Of a stretch of 64,000 nt of DNA, positions 1 to 11,977 are shown piece after piece. The position numbers were made by a program, and so were the translations under genes. Positions within the stretch are counted from its first letter, which is position 1. The number at the start of each line of letters is the position of its first letter. The notes below the pieces were generated by a model. The model was not told the DNA's origin and ran no database searches. It saw nothing but the letters and a program-made list of their open reading frames with translations. This DNA comes from Prostheceraeus crozeri (lineage: Eukaryota > Platyhelminthes > Polycladida > Euryleptidae), in contig CAJQUW010001146.1 in NCBI GenBank assembly GCA_907163375.1, positions 61,020 to 125,019 of the forward strand, in the 5' to 3' direction.

Positions 1-177
1 TAAATTTAGTCGTGCATTCGGTGTGTGACTTCAAGCTTGCTACCGCGACCTACTGAAGTTTACTTTGTTCGATGCATCGAATTACTGATGCAACTTTATT
101 GCTGTTTCTATTTGTTATGCTCTCACTTTGACTTTGCAATATCTTGAATCTGTGTTTGAGTCTAGCCTCACTCACTC

Positions 178-380
178 TCACTCATCCCTTTTTGCGTCTT
201 GTGGTCCAGAAGATGCTGGGTTAGACGATTTCCGCTTGATGATGCTCCTCCACTTCTGGCGATCGTGTGTATCAGCTTCTTGAGCACCAACACTTTTCAG
301 GTTTTCGGCGATGACATCGCGCCAGGTCTTTCTTTGGCGTCCAACAGCACTCTTGCCAGATACTTCCAAGCCTCACGATT
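178..380 (-). mobile_element. LINE 3'-end fragment (reverse-transcriptase C-terminus)
   Basis: The minus strand reads GRQRKTWRDVIAENLK followed by HDRQKWRSIIKR. This is the tail commonly found at the C-terminus of non-LTR retrotransposon polyproteins, of the form GRPRKTW..V...L then DR..WR..I. About 63 residues are open to a stop at 178-180. No palm-domain motif lies nearby, so only the extreme 3' end of the element remains. Just to its right is a short ATT run (about 409-421), but that lies on the wrong side to be the tail of this minus-strand copy. The clade cannot be fixed from this piece. Confidence 0.6.
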
Positions 381-713
381 CTTAATATTGGGACTATGAA
401 ATAAAACGATATTATTATTATTTAGCGATTCCTGTGTCATAAGAGTTCAGCTGTAATGACATCACACTATTGTGATGATTTGCCTCTTGCGTTGTGATTA
501 AAATTGTGACTACCGTACCAACTTGCAAAGAGACAGTAAGAACCTAAGCTGATCGATTTACAATTACTGTGAATATTCTACTACAATTTTCAATGTCCTT
601 TGCAATTCGCTCATACAGAGACAGATCTCAACCATTTTTTAGCAAGAATATCGAATATTGTAAATTTTGTACTGCACTATAGTTGTCATTATCATCATTA
701 CCGTCACTTTCAG

Positions 714-875
714 GGGAGTGCTTTGTGTACAATGTCCGGCTTGTTATCATGTGGTGAAAAGAAGATGGCAGAAGTGGAAAAGTCTGTCCGACAACATCTC
801 CCCAGCTGCTACGCAGCAATGAAAGAAGCTTTGCCTATGGTGGATGAAGATGCTGCCTCGTTGGCTGATTACCGA
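714..875 (+). CDS. Coding exon of an unidentified spliced host gene
   Basis: A 162-nt open stretch is bounded by a pyrimidine-rich acceptor ending TTTCAG (712-713) and a consensus donor GTGAGT (from 876). It encodes GSALCTMSGLL..., rich in Glu and Lys, ending SLADYR. Two in-frame ATGs exist: 732 and 765. The second (AAGATGG, giving MAEVEKSVRQ) has the better Kozak context and could be the true start. Codon use is balanced and unlike the surrounding transposon debris. The exon leaves in phase 0, whereas the next convincing exon (5436-5670) needs two carried-over bases at its first acceptor. So either an exon between them is unseen, a later acceptor is used, or they are separate genes. I do not recognise the protein. 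Confidence 0.5.
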
Positions 876-2384
876 GTGAGTTCATCAAATCCTATAGTCT
901 ATAGTGTACTCCATTCTTTCAAATTCTGTCGCTTGCTTTCATACTGCAAGTACAGGCGATTCAAATAATGATAATATTGACTAGTAATCGACCTTGGTGA
1001 GAAGTTTTGTGCATATTTTCTATTGAGAAGATTCTTTGAAACTTTAATACAGTGAATATCTAAGATTGTCATCTATGATACGTGAAGTACAGTGCGCTGT
1101 GTCTAACACTCAATCCTCAATATTCCTCAATATTGAAAGTCACGACCAGTACTAGATGCAAAGGGCAAGAAAATAATTTTCCATTTAACGTAATGAATCA
1201 ATTTCAAGTCTGAAATCTAACCAACCACAACATTGACACCTCTATGATTGATACCACAGTAAACGTGCACAATCAGTCAATTTCGATCTTGAGGAGTCGA
1301 ATGGTGGGGATGATTTTTACAGCCGACGAAGTTTTCACGCAGAAAAATTGAGTTGAAGGCATGCAATTTTCACTTGACAGATGTCCTCTGCCGTCAATGT
1401 GAGAGTTGAAGTTCATCCCTAAAACGAGTTATTTCTGCGCGTGTTTGGCCAATCGCGAGGGTCAAATGGAGATGAATATCTTCACAGCAATCTCTATTGC
1501 TTGCTTCGATTGTCACCAGTAATGAAGCTCATCAAAAGTAGAAAACATAGAAGATGTTGTTCAAAGAAAATCAACATCGCGAGCTATATAGTGAGAGATT
1601 GAGGAAAACAAAGTGATATTTGAAATAGGTCCTTCTATATCATTCTGTTGGACATCACCAAAACATTGAAGTTGTTAATAGAACAATTTCCACAAATAAG
1701 TTACAGACACAAAATCTTTTTATATCAATCGATTCAATGTCAGTCGCTTATCCTCTTAAACATGTCCTAATATTGCAATTGCAACAGAATCAGCAATGAA
1801 ACTGTGTCACGTATTGGTGACCCGAGATGCTACTGACCTGGTCAGAATTTTCATTTTCCTTTATATGAGTTGACTATTTAGTTACTGGTCTATTTCCCAG
1901 ATAATAGTTGACCACAAAGTTACAAAATACAAAAGTGCTATAGCACATTTTCTCATGTGCGTCATATCTTCGTCTGATTGTGGCCTCCTGGTACTGCAGC
2001 GTAACTAACTTTGAAGAGCCCATCCTGATGGGGACTCACTCTTAGGTGTGCCGATAAGTGGATAGCGAACGATTTAAACGAACTAAAGTCTTACTTGTCT
2101 TTCGCCATTGAACGCCAATCATCTAATGATTTAAATTACATGTTAAGACTTAGTATAGCAGATAATTCACTCTGGCTTCTCAATTTATTCTCAAACTTAC
2201 TGTGCAGTGAATACTGTGAAGTGAAGTAGGCCGACGAAAAGTCAATGGAGTACAAATGTCTAAGATAGGTCAATTTTATTTAAGATCCTCAAATCTGGTC
2301 ATCAAATTTGATTTGCTAGTCCCCTTAAGAAGTTGATACGTACAAAGAAGGTCGTTGAAAAAGATTGTTAAAAATGATGGTTTA
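876..2384. other. No gene seen (putative intron)
   Basis: About 1.5 kb of AT-rich sequence with stops in all frames. Both strands were examined and nothing recognisable was found. If the flanking exons belong to one gene, this is the start of a roughly 4.5 kb intron. Confidence 0.5.
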
Positions 2385-2500
2385 ACGACACCTCCCCCAC
2401 ACTGGGGGCTTGGACGGTTCCGTCCGACATAGTCAGACTTTTATCTGGAGCGTTGTGAACTTTTAGTCCGGATGCCCTTCCTGATGACTTCCAATAACAC
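2385..2500. repeat. GC-rich, hairpin-forming dispersed repeat (SINE-like)
   Basis: A GC-rich island in AT-rich DNA contains two adjacent perfect hairpins: CCCCC-acact-GGGGG, and GGACGG-tt-CCGTCC. It continues to a segment reading CCGGATGCCCTTCCTGATG, which resembles sequence found in dispersed repeats of many invertebrates. No polymerase III boxes or target-site duplication could be defined. The call as a repeat rests on composition and resemblance only. Confidence 0.3.
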
Positions 2501-2989
2501 TTTAATACAAAAACATCGTTAGATACATAGAAAAATTTGAAATTGATATTTTCAAGGTCAATTTCACTATTTCCGATTTCTACTCGATTTATCTTTGCGG
2601 CTTTTATTCCTGAACGTCCTCCCGTTCCTAATCCACGTCCCCATTTGTTCTATCGTCCCTGATTCTCGTTATATTGCCATTCTCAGTGTGCAAAAGCAGA
2701 TTTGACCGTGTGCAATCAGATGCGGCACACGGACGCTTTGTGAACAAATTGACTATAAATCGCTTGAGATTATCTTAACCGCCAATCCCGTTCTATTGAT
2801 CACCATCATTCGATATTTGTCCTTGTTAAAGAAAGACAAAATATCGAACCTAATGGTAGAATTAGTTCCGCGATGCCAGAGATAATTTTCAATTATTTAG
2901 TCTGATTGCTTTCTAAAAAGCAATAGATGTAAAAAAATGGTGACAGAAGGCTGCAGTTTTCGGAAATAGGTCATCTACTAAGTCGTTAC

Positions 2990-3460
2990 TAATCAGATGG
3001 TTAGAGGCTGCTTTCTGACACGCAGAACACTTGCCGACCATTTTCAAAATTGAGGAGACCTTAGAAGAAGATGGTGCTCTAGTTACCCGTGCCAAGGCTG
3101 CGTTCATGAATGGAAATCTACAAAGTGAGCTACGTCATGTTTTAGATTATCGCCCGATTGCTTCATTGTTGTACACAATGACCTCATCGAACACCACAAT
3201 CTCACATGCCTTTGGAAGTCTTTCCGACAACATCTTTGACGAAGATCTCTGTGACATAAAGGTGTACATCGGCAAGCGAATTCAAGACAATGGCCTATCT
3301 GCGATAATAGAGATGACACGGCAAGATGTCTTTCTTATTTATTGCAATCTCCTACAACACGCTCAGCCATCGTCTTGTGGTTGAGAAAAGTTTACCTTTA
3401 TTGAAAGACGGCAGAAATTTTTCCCGAAAACATCCGCAGTTATTTAATTCTCAATTTTAA
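2990..3460 (+). pseudogene. hAT transposase remnant (C-terminal part)
   Basis: An open frame of about 117 residues contains LDYRPIASLLYTM, then IFDEDLCDIKVYI, then a block ending in NLLQHAQPS. The same order and spacing occurs in the hAT transposase remnant at 31030-31440 (YRPLHHLMER, DFGIDRCEIKSYI, NLLLCAQST). That fixes this as the region leading into the hAT C-terminal dimerisation domain. The frame stops just before the dimerisation core, and homologous residues continue in other frames. The remnant lies inside the presumed intron of the first host gene and shares its orientation. It is a long-dead DNA transposon copy. Confidence 0.65.
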
Positions 3461-5435
3461 CTCTTCAGTGTAAACAAATTTATGCATGATCAATACATGA
3501 AATTTTTTTAATTAAAAATCTGTAGGTCCTTTTGTTGTGAGTTCATTTGAGATCAGGTCTTAAATATATAGTACAATATCCGAATTTAAGAATTTTCTAA
3601 GTACAAAAATGCAGTCAAAAGTTTGAGATTTTTGGGTATAAAAATCGGATTTTTAGGTACAGAAAAAATCTCCCTAGTTATAAGTGCAATGAAATCCGAG
3701 ATAAAAAATAACCGGGCCACCGATTGGTGGCTTTTAACCGGTGACCCGAAGCCAAAGTCTAACCCAAATGGCCCGGTCCCATCGCTGATGAGAACAATGA
3801 GACTTAGTACTGTAGTAATCATGAACTTTAATAGAAATGCAACTTCTGCACTTTCCTTTGCAGAAAATTCACAGTCTCAGTGCTGATAACGAAGAAGAAG
3901 AGGCGAGGTGAGTCAAACGAGTGTATTACCAGTGGGTAGGATAATAGTCACCGTTTTAATCAATCATTTTTTGTTGATGATCAGCAGCATGTTCTGAAAA
4001 CATTTATCGATTTCATTGAGAGCAAATGTCGAGGGAGATGCGCACGATGTGAAATTGTGAACTGCGTCTTCAGCGGAGGATGATCATTCGATAACAGATA
4101 TGCGGATCACTATGAGAATCAATCATTTAATCATTTCTCCAATTGCCTGCTTTGACTTCAATTGCATGCATGCTCTAATTCAATATGAATACTAGTGTAA
4201 TCAGCCAAACGTGTAATACCAAACTGTTTATTTAGGAAACTTATTCCACTTCTCTCACCACATGCTATTGGTTTTCATTCTACTTTTGGCTAAGGTTTAG
4301 CCAAAAATCAAGTGAGAATCGTCAGCTCACGAATGATATCCTCAACCTTGCTGTCGGCTCGGTCAAGTAAACTTAAATCAGGAACGACGTATTGTGGTTC
4401 CTAAATTTATATAGGTGATGTATCACCATCAATATACTGTACATGTATCATGAATATGCTCGTGTATTGAAGTACCCGCGCGCACCGTTGTGATAGGATA
4501 TTTTCGAAGTGATACATTACTGTGCCATTATGCTGTACATTCGTCGAATATGTCATTAATTTAATCTATTCCGCTTTTGATAGCTTCTGCATAGCAGAAG
4601 GAAAATGTTGTATAATTACAACCTACTTCGAGATATCATACAAATACCGAGCTCCTTCCAACTAAGAAATTATCGATACAATGTCCAGTTGAAGTCAGAG
4701 CTATCATTCTGACCTTCAGGTGAGGATTAAAAATATACGTACAACCTTCTCATTACAATTCATTGCAATCTCTATCCGATGCAACAACCATTCTTGATAA
4801 CCTAAAGAAGGTTGTATTGAACACTTTCATTTAGTACAGGAAAATAGCTGTCTGTGGGAATTCTCTATTTCAATATTGGATTTCACCACCGGTGTAATCA
4901 TAACGAATAAAGAGGTAAACAGACCGAAAAGATAGGGTATCCACGAAGGCCATGAAATTGGGGATCAAATTTTGAATGATGGATAAAAGTTATTTTTTGA
5001 TGCGTTATAACCAACATTGACTTGATTTTCCATGCCGATGGAGTAATTACGATACATGCAGCCAACTGCCTGTAGATTTCCAGTTGATATTGAAGATTTA
5101 AAGACTGGAACAACATTTATGACATAAGCGAAAAGCGCGATATTCTTAAAATCATCAAAATTATTCCGTGGATAACTAAATGCATGAATGTTTTATATTT
5201 TGTTGCAATTTTTATCATATTAGCTGTTAATTTTCTTATTTTGTCCAATTTTGACTGATCTTGTCCTGCTTTAGTATAGATTAGATCTCAGACTAGATAT
5301 TTACCTACATGGTTGATCAAACCAAATTTCTATTCAAAAAATTTCTAAATTTCTGTCGCTGTTTTGTGCATATACTTTTTCATTTATGTTTCTTTCCGTT
5401 AAGCAATAGTTTGCTTACTATCTTTCCTTTTTCAG
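3461..5435. other. No gene seen; one hAT-like terminus
   Basis: AT-rich sequence without convincing coding. At about 3693-3786 a segment ends in GGTCCCATCGCTG. Read on the minus strand this begins CAGCGATGGGACCGG, which resembles the CAG-starting termini of small hAT elements. No matching second end or 8-bp duplication was found. The remainder up to the 5435 acceptor holds nothing recognisable. Confidence 0.4.
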
Positions 5436-5670
5436 TAAAAGTGAGCTAGAACAGAGACTGCTGCGTCGACGTTTGACAATTCCCCTAGCCTTGATCCATC
5501 AAATGAAAGAAGTTTCACCTGCTGCTGTTGCCCTATCGAGTCTCGTGTCTTTGGGTTGTCGTGCAGACATGCTGACCGCTCTGCGATGCCTTGAAGCTGC
5601 TTTATGTAGTTGTGGAGACATAATACGGGATTTACTTCCATCTGTTACAGATGAGGAGGTTCGTGGCAAA
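5436..5670 (+). CDS. Coding exon of an unidentified spliced host gene
   Basis: An exon bounded by a strong acceptor (TTTCCTTTTTCAG, ending 5435) and a perfect donor GTAAGT (from 5671). The reading frame starts at 5437 and gives KSELEQRLLRRRLTIPLAL, then an Ala/Leu/Cys-rich, probably helical stretch, ending TDEEVRGK at phase 0. A first charged helix (EQRLLRRR) precedes hydrophobic helices, suggesting a small all-alpha protein. It joins in frame to the last exon at 5802. Entry from the first acceptor requires two bases from the preceding exon. An alternative AG at 5444-5445 would give phase 0 entry and match the exon at 714-875. I do not recognise the family. Confidence 0.6.
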
Positions 5671-5801
5671 GTAAGTTTATTTTTTTGCTTAAATATATAA
5701 TTCATGAGTTAGTTTTCTACTTTCTTTGTTGGTAATCAATAGCATGTAGATATAATACAATCATCATTTGAGAAATAAATTCCTTTCACGCTTGCTTGCA
5801 G

Positions 5802-5882
5802 ATGACGGCCGAAATGGAAGAGGCACTCAAAGAAGCTGAGCCTTTACGCACTGCTGTCAAGTCTCTTCAAGAGCGTGCATGA
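5802..5882 (+). CDS. Terminal coding exon of the same host gene
   Basis: After a 131-nt intron (5671-5801) with a CTTGCTTGCAG acceptor, the frame continues as MTAEMEEALKEAEPLR and ends LQERA at TGA 5880-5882. The phase (0 to 0) matches the preceding exon. The segment is strongly charged with coiled-coil character (Glu, Ala, Lys, Leu) and would form the C-terminus. No further donor is evident, and an AATAAA signal lies about 500 nt downstream. The joined exons supply about 105 residues of C-terminal sequence. The protein remains unnamed. Confidence 0.55.
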   Translation: MTAEMEEALKEAEPLRTAVKSLQERA

Positions 5883-6384
5883 CTGTTCTGTCGGTCGTCT
5901 GTCGCAGATGAAAGACTTTTCTCCTCCCTCCGTCCACTTAAAATTTTGTGTCGTTGATGTTTTTCTCACGTCACTACCATTCTTTCGTTTTGCAGTTGTT
6001 TTTTCTCTTTGTGTCGCTTTTAACTTCGATGTTGGACTCTCGTGTCCCATCCGCAGACCCGTAATACTCCGCCATTTCGACTTTCGGGGTTAATGTTCAC
6101 TAAGTGCAATCTGATGCTAGCCTTTTATCCGAATAGACCATGATTAGAATTATTCACTTGCTGTTTTTTATTTCTTGATTCAGTAGCCGATGTGATTCAG
6201 GCAATCAGGTCGCATGTCTCATGTAGATTAATCCGGCACCTGGGCCATATGGCTTTGAATAGATTTTAACATCAAATTTGACATCAGAGAGAGTGAAAGG
6301 ATTCAGCTAGCCTACCCTACGAGGACGAATCTTTTGGGATAATCACTGCATGCTAGCATTTCCAAGAATGTTGATTTGCAACTC

Positions 6385-6390
6385 AATAAA
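6385..6390 (+). terminator. Candidate polyadenylation signal AATAAA
   Basis: First canonical AATAAA on the + strand downstream of the TGA at 5882. It would give a 3' UTR of roughly 520 nt. Confidence 0.35.
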
Positions 6391-7015
6391 TGCTAGCATG
6401 CATTAAAAATTTTTACCCAAAATTTTTTTTCCGGAGATAATGTTCTTGAGATATAGAAGGATGCTTGCCCAAATTTTAAAGCAGTAATTTTTGCAAGTTA
6501 CTCGTGTGCTTCTCTACTATCCATTCGATAAGTAGTATGAACTTAATGAGATGAATGGAAACTTTTGTGATCGGAATGTTTAAAAGAAATTAAGGTGACA
6601 ACCAAAACAGTCTACCAACTTCATGAGCAACAGCATCAGAATGCAAGTCTTCTTACAAAAAATTGGAAACCAACTTCTTGGCTCATTTTTCGAGTTTATA
6701 GTCAGCATTTTTTAATCCATTGCTTATTAAGATGAAAGGATCTGTCCCTGTCGTTTATAAGAGGCTTTATTTCCGGAGTAACCCAATATGGAACATAGTT
6801 TCGCATTCGTATAGCTCGCAAGGGAAAAAATGTATCAAACATAGCTTTGATTGTTGCAACGAATGATTCGAGTCTCTAGTCAGCATCTTCTAAAAATACA
6901 CTCGCGGACAGAATGTTTGCAACACAGTAGGCCTCTATGGAATTTCTATCTCTTTATTAGAATGTGTTGTGCCTATCTCCCTGTACACAGACTTTCTATT
7001 ATTTTCAGTTAATTT

Positions 7016-7440
7016 CACTAGTTGACATGCCACGCGTAATTACGCAGTACCCCCCAAACAGCCGTGGTTAAGGACATTCTATTCTTCTACGCGCGTACAT
7101 ACGCGCTGCACTAAGAGTCAGAAATCACTTAATTTGATGCTGTTAAAACATGGGGAATGTTTATAAATAAGCGTGGGCGAGCGCTTACAGTTTGCTCGTC
7201 GTCTACGGTTGTTGCCGCTTGATGAGCCTCTAAGCATGTTCTGACTTCCCTGAGCATGAAATTGAGGTCCTATCACATTGTTTAGCTTCTGATACATACA
7301 GACACATGAGACGCAAAGTCTATATAACAGGACTGCCGACAGATGTTGCAGCAATGTCACGGATGTTTACGGTCATGTGTAATTACGCGTAGTTTACCAG
7401 TGAATTACGCATAATTGAGTGTGTCATATGTCACCTAGTG
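7016..7440. mobile_element. CACTA-ended MITE, copy 1
   Basis: The element begins CACTAGTTGACATG and ends CATATGTCACCTAGTG as an imperfect terminal inverted repeat, flanked by TT on both sides. Subterminal TTACGCG-type motifs recur at both ends. The interior carries a stretch open on the minus strand (7118-7360) containing NVIGPQFHAQGSQNML, which recurs in copies at 25764 and 59466. Across the three copies the 2-bp flanks are TT, TA and TG, so the duplication is 2 bp without a fixed TA. That, with CACTA termini, favours an EnSpm/CACTA-related origin over Tc1/mariner. The parent element is not in the window. Confidence 0.75.
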
Positions 7441-7504
7441 TTCTAGCAAGAACAACACCTCCAATTCAAAAATGGATGCATTTTGTGATCTGAGAATCAG
7501 TAAC

Positions 7505-8452
7505 GAGTAGGACCACCCTTCAACGCAAGCATGGTCTCAATTCTATCAGGCATCGATAAAATCAATTTTTGACGCATTTGCTGCATTTCTTCATGGTGGC
7601 TCTATAATAAATTCTGCTATCAAACCTGACTTCGACGTACTTCTCGACAACTTTAGCTTTCGTTTTACCGATGAGCAGATACGTACTCGATGAGGTTTCC
7701 ATCCGGTGACGATGGGGGCCAAGGCAAAAGTCGTATGCCTTCATCTTCGAAATGAGTAACACTCCTTTGACATACATGGCAAGCTGCACTTTCTGAAAGT
7801 AACCAGATCCATCCGGAAACAACTCCTGTAATTGCTGCTGTACGCGGCAGTCCACAATTTCGTCAATACAGATGGCGTCGGTCCCATTCCAACGAAAACA
7901 GGTCCATATCATGACGCTGGTGAGATGTTTCGTAGCTCTGTCCTTTGTAGTTTCTTCGACGGTCGCGTCCATCCACAATTCCGACATCTTGTGGCCGATG
8001 ATCGCGTGTTTCAATCACTGTCTCGTCACTGAAAATGATCTTCTTCCAATCGTCAACAGTCCAGTTGAGATATTGAAGAGCCCATCTACACCGCTTCTCC
8101 ATTTGCGAAGTTTTGATGAAAGGCCAGGTTTGTGGGCCTTGCACCCAATCTCATTGAGCACTCTTCTCACTGTGAGATCTGGACATTCCGCACCGACTTT
8201 TTCCACATTGTCATGTGCTGAGTACCGTAGATTCTTCACACAGGTCCATCTTATTCGACGATGCTCACGGTCAGTCAATATGGGTCTGCGGCCACAATTG
8301 CTGTAGGCTTACAACTCCAGAAGTTGTTTGAGAACTCTAGAGACGGTTGATTTGTCAACATTCAAGCGTCAACCAATTTCAGTCACACTTAAGCTTGTAT
8401 TCTGATACAGAGTCTTAATCTCAAGCTTTTTTCTGTCATGACACGTAGGCAT
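7505..8452 (-). pseudogene. Decayed Tc1-like transposase
   Basis: Reading the minus strand from 8452: a helix-turn-helix with SVTEIG and LNVDKSTVSRVLKQ (interrupted by an in-frame stop), then PILTDREHRRIRW, then the first catalytic motif IIFSDET. The far end is KLILSMPDRIETMLALKGG followed by PTRY and a stop near 7505, the usual C-terminus of Tc1 transposases. Several frame changes separate these blocks and the region around the second Asp and the Glu is scrambled, so the copy is dead. Terminal inverted repeats were not found. It abuts the CACTA-ended MITE at 7440. Confidence 0.75.
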
Positions 8453-10313
8453 CAGATGAGTTACAAAAGTTCACCACTGATCGGTTTGAATATCTGCCGT
8501 TGTCGCAGAATTAGATTGTTTAATCGTATCACTTTGCTAGAAGTTCAAACTGATCCAAACAGATGGCACATGCAGGAACTTAATAAGTGGGCAAAAAGAA
8601 ATTTTTTCCTGAAGAAAAGAAGTTTATTTCGCTCAAGAAATCACTGAATTTCTAAAAAGCCTAGAAGACGAATCAAGACAAAGTATGGTGAAGCAAGGAA
8701 AGCAGAGTCAACACACATTCTGAAGAATAATTCTTGTCATGTTGAGTAAATGTGAGTCCGCAATGGCTGAGAAATATGAGGCGTGGTAGGAGAAATGGAA
8801 GAAAATTGCATCTGCTCAGTCAGTGTAATAGTCGTGAGACCAACATCGCTCCAGCTCAGCCGATGTATTAGCCACTGCCCATATACATTAAAGAATTTCA
8901 ATAAAGAAAATGACAACAGATAACTTTGGTACTTCACAACGACTTATGAATTGACACAGCCAAAAGCTAAAATACTGCATGTCAAATAGCCTGTCCGGGT
9001 GGAAATATTTGTGCATCTTCCTAGACACATGTTGCATATATTTATGTTTAGAAAACAGGTTGTTATTTTCTACGGTCTTGTAAATCTGCAGCGATGATCT
9101 AGCTGTCACTTGCTTATGCATTTCCTTTAAAATCAGTGATGCATCAGTGGCTTTGGAATGAAAAGAATGCAACAGAATATAGGCAGCAATTGACTTGATA
9201 TTCATTTTTGGACTTTAGCTTGGAAAATATTAAAAGTTGTTTATATTGTCATCACCAAGGTGAGAATAATATAAATGAGTTCAGACAATATTGATTGAAT
9301 ACAAACAAACAAACTTCAGCCAATGAAATCAACCAAAAATCTTGATGTAGTGCCATCTTTGAGACATGAGGATTTTTCTCCTCGACGGAATTATCTTGGA
9401 CCTCACGACTCAAAACTTTTAGAATTTTATTATCTCTCATCATGCAAAGATTCGCAGATATTTTCGGCATGGTAAACGTAAGCGTGAAATTGTGACTTGA
9501 CAGACCGGACTACATAATAAACTCCAGATATTACTAACGAAAATACTCGTTGGTTTCACATCAATCGCTTCGATTTCTTGATCTTAGCAATACCAAACTG
9601 CCAGCTGATCATGACGTCACAATGCGAAAATATAGAAAGCCGAAATTCGTATAGATTCTAGATAAATATTTCCAAACCATGATAAAGTTTTATCCGATGT
9701 CGCATTGTTGTAGCGTCTGAAAACGCTATCTTAGCGTTCTCATTGCCAGTCTAACTCGGGTCGGACATTGCGTCGAAAGAAAGCATTTCATACAAGACAT
9801 ATAAAATGTTTGCGTGTGACACAAGTAAAAAAGTATTTGGTTTCACTGTGCGACATCTGTGATTCATACAGCTCTGCATTCGTCAAAGAACTTGACGCTA
9901 TCTGATGATCTGATATATCTATGATTTTATCTTTATTCAACAGTTGAAAAAGGAGAGATGTGCATCAACTGCACTTACACGAGAACGCAATGCATGTAAT
10001 TTAGAACTTTATTTCGATGTAACCCATAGAAATTGACAACAATAAAACCTCTAGAATGGAAATTAAGCTTCATACAATGCACAATAACGGCACATAAATC
10101 GCACGCATTTTCACTGTATCATTGGGTTAGAATCAGTCACATGAGTAAATCGAAGCTTTTAACGGTTCATTTACGTTTTTAAAGGCATGTGAAATCTAGA
10201 TGAATCCCATTTCAAAGTTCGGCAGCTGTGACTTTGTCACTCTTTGGACCAATTATAAAGTCATGATTTCATTCTAAAAGCGTTTCTGAAACCGAAAGTA
10301 ATCTTAAGAACTA
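8453..10313. other. No gene identified
   Basis: About 1.9 kb without recognisable content. The longest open stretch is 105 codons on the minus strand (8888-9205), basic and His/Lys-rich, with no family I recognise and no splice or start context. I do not call it a gene. Confidence 0.4.
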
Positions 10314-11975
10314 CAGTTCCGTTTCATAAAAAGTGGATCATCCTAAAATTTGACTAAATAAAACATAAGTATGATACAGAAATCATTTTTCATGTTATTT
10401 CATGCATGTCCCTAATATATTTAAATGTCCTTATATAATCTGATAAGCTATGATACAGTAACGGTTCTTAAGAAGCTAATATTTTGTGGCCCTACCCTTA
10501 TTATCAATGACATTACCAATTCGTCTAGGCATTGATTCGATGATATCGTTGATTTTTGACTGATCTAACTTTCTCCACTCTCTTTTCAACAGTGACGTAA
10601 GTTGTGATACGCCATCTGTAGGTAGCAGTGAACGACGAACGTTATGTTTTAGAATACTCCATACATATTCTATGGGATTCAGATCAGGAGAACGAGCTGG
10701 CCAAGATAATGTCCTAAGCCTTAATTGAGACTTGCATAAGTTGACTCTACTACTGCTGTGACACGTAGCATTATCATCCTTAAATAACCAAGTCGATGGA
10801 TCACCAAGTTGATCTGTCATTTGGCCAATGTTCATTCGTAAAACATTCACATAGTGTTCAGAATTCATGGTTCCTTGCTGTATTTGAAGTTCAGAGCGGC
10901 CATTGGTTCAAATGCCAGCCCAAATCAGTAGAGTCGCACCACCTTGTACCCGGGCGACGATGTAAATGTCTCGGAATTTCTTGATCAGATTTTATCCATA
11001 ATCTCAATCGACCATCACTATCTTTCAGACGGACTGATGCCTCATCAGACCAGACAACCCGATCCCATTGATTTCGCCAGTGACAATGATTCATTGCCCA
11101 TCTGAGACGTCTTTTTGTATGCTGATCTGATAATTCGATCTGAGAGGGCCTCTTACAGCTCTTGAAATTCGACTCAATAAGTCTTCTACGAATAGTGGAC
11201 TTAGAAATAGACGAGTCTAGTGCAGCCATCTCAGTTAACGAGAGACTTGGATCAACTTTAACCAATCTCAAAATTAGGCGGTCTCTACGTTTGGATGTTT
11301 TGCGTGGACAGCCAGAGCCCTCTTTACGACAGAGTCGAAAATCATCATTATGCCATCGATGCACATTTGTGTAAGGGACATTTAGTCGCTTGCTTGTAGC
11401 TCGCAACGAAAACCCTAGTTCTAGCAAGGCTGACACTTTGCCTTTTGTGAATACGATCTCGTTATTGTTCATTTGTGCTTTGTATTGTTTTCAACCGGTA
11501 AGAGATAGATTTCTAGCTGAAAGCAATCAGGAGTGCTGCCAACATCACCGCAACGAAGTCAGGAAGGTATGGAACATGAAGTCCAGTTAATCACATATAG
11601 CAGTTACATTATTGTTGATGAATAATGGTGCTATACTGGCTCTGATTGACCGATTTTCTTTATTTTTGTTTTGCTTGATAGCTTTTGGCTTGTAGAACAA
11701 CATATTACATAACAAAGGAAACAAATGTAATTTTATAAGAGTGAGGTATGATTTTGTGTAACATTGCTAAATGAAGATCAAATTATCTATTACTTTTTTA
11801 TCTATAACAGGAAAACAACTCAATATTCATGCTTGAAATTTCCAACAATGATATTAGTAAGCACAACTGACATATCTTCCAAACTTCAGAGAAATTCGTT
11901 CAAGTTTGGCGGAGTTAGACAAAGTTGAAGTTAAGGCGATGTTTAAGGGTGATCCATTTTTTATGAAACAATCTG
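10314..11975 (-). mobile_element. Tc1-like DNA transposon, near full length
   Basis: The element is flanked by TA on both sides (10312-10313 and 11976-11977). Its terminal inverted repeats start CAGTTCCGTTTCATAAAAAG on the left and CAGATTGTTTCATAAAAAAT on the right (complement). At 1662 bp it has the usual size of an autonomous Tc1 element. A single transposase reading region fills the interior on the minus strand. A 538-bp internally deleted derivative of the same family lies at 49648-50185 with nearly identical ends, which indicates relatively recent activity of this family. Confidence 0.9.
10476..11472 (-). pseudogene. Tc1-like transposase (DD34E), two lesions
   Basis: Cut-and-paste transposase of the Tc1/mariner superfamily. 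From the ATG at 11472: MNNNEIVFTKGKVSALLELG, a paired-type helix-turn-helix (SLRATSKRLNVPYTNVHRW), a basic GCPRKTSKRRDR linker, then the first catalytic Asp in VVWSDEASVRL. After the break come FKDDNATCH (second Asp) and SPDLNPIEYVW (Glu). I count 34 residues between Asp and Glu, giving DD34E. The C-terminus ends NVIDNKGRATKY. The frame shifts near 10958, and a TGA near 10908 sits where most relatives have a Cys codon, so this copy makes no full protein. Few lesions over about 330 codons imply a young copy. Confidence 0.85.
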
Positions 11976-11977
11976 TA

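Noticed and set aside
3784-3810. Hammerhead core CTGATGA near 3786
   Set aside because: No GAAA core or stem II follows at the required spacing.
7118-7360. The 80-codon minus-strand frame as a host gene
   Set aside because: It is the interior of a three-copy MITE; the same peptide appears in the other copies.
8888-9205. 105-codon minus-strand frame as a gene
   Set aside because: No recognised motif, start context or splice signals; composition resembles neighbouring non-coding DNA.
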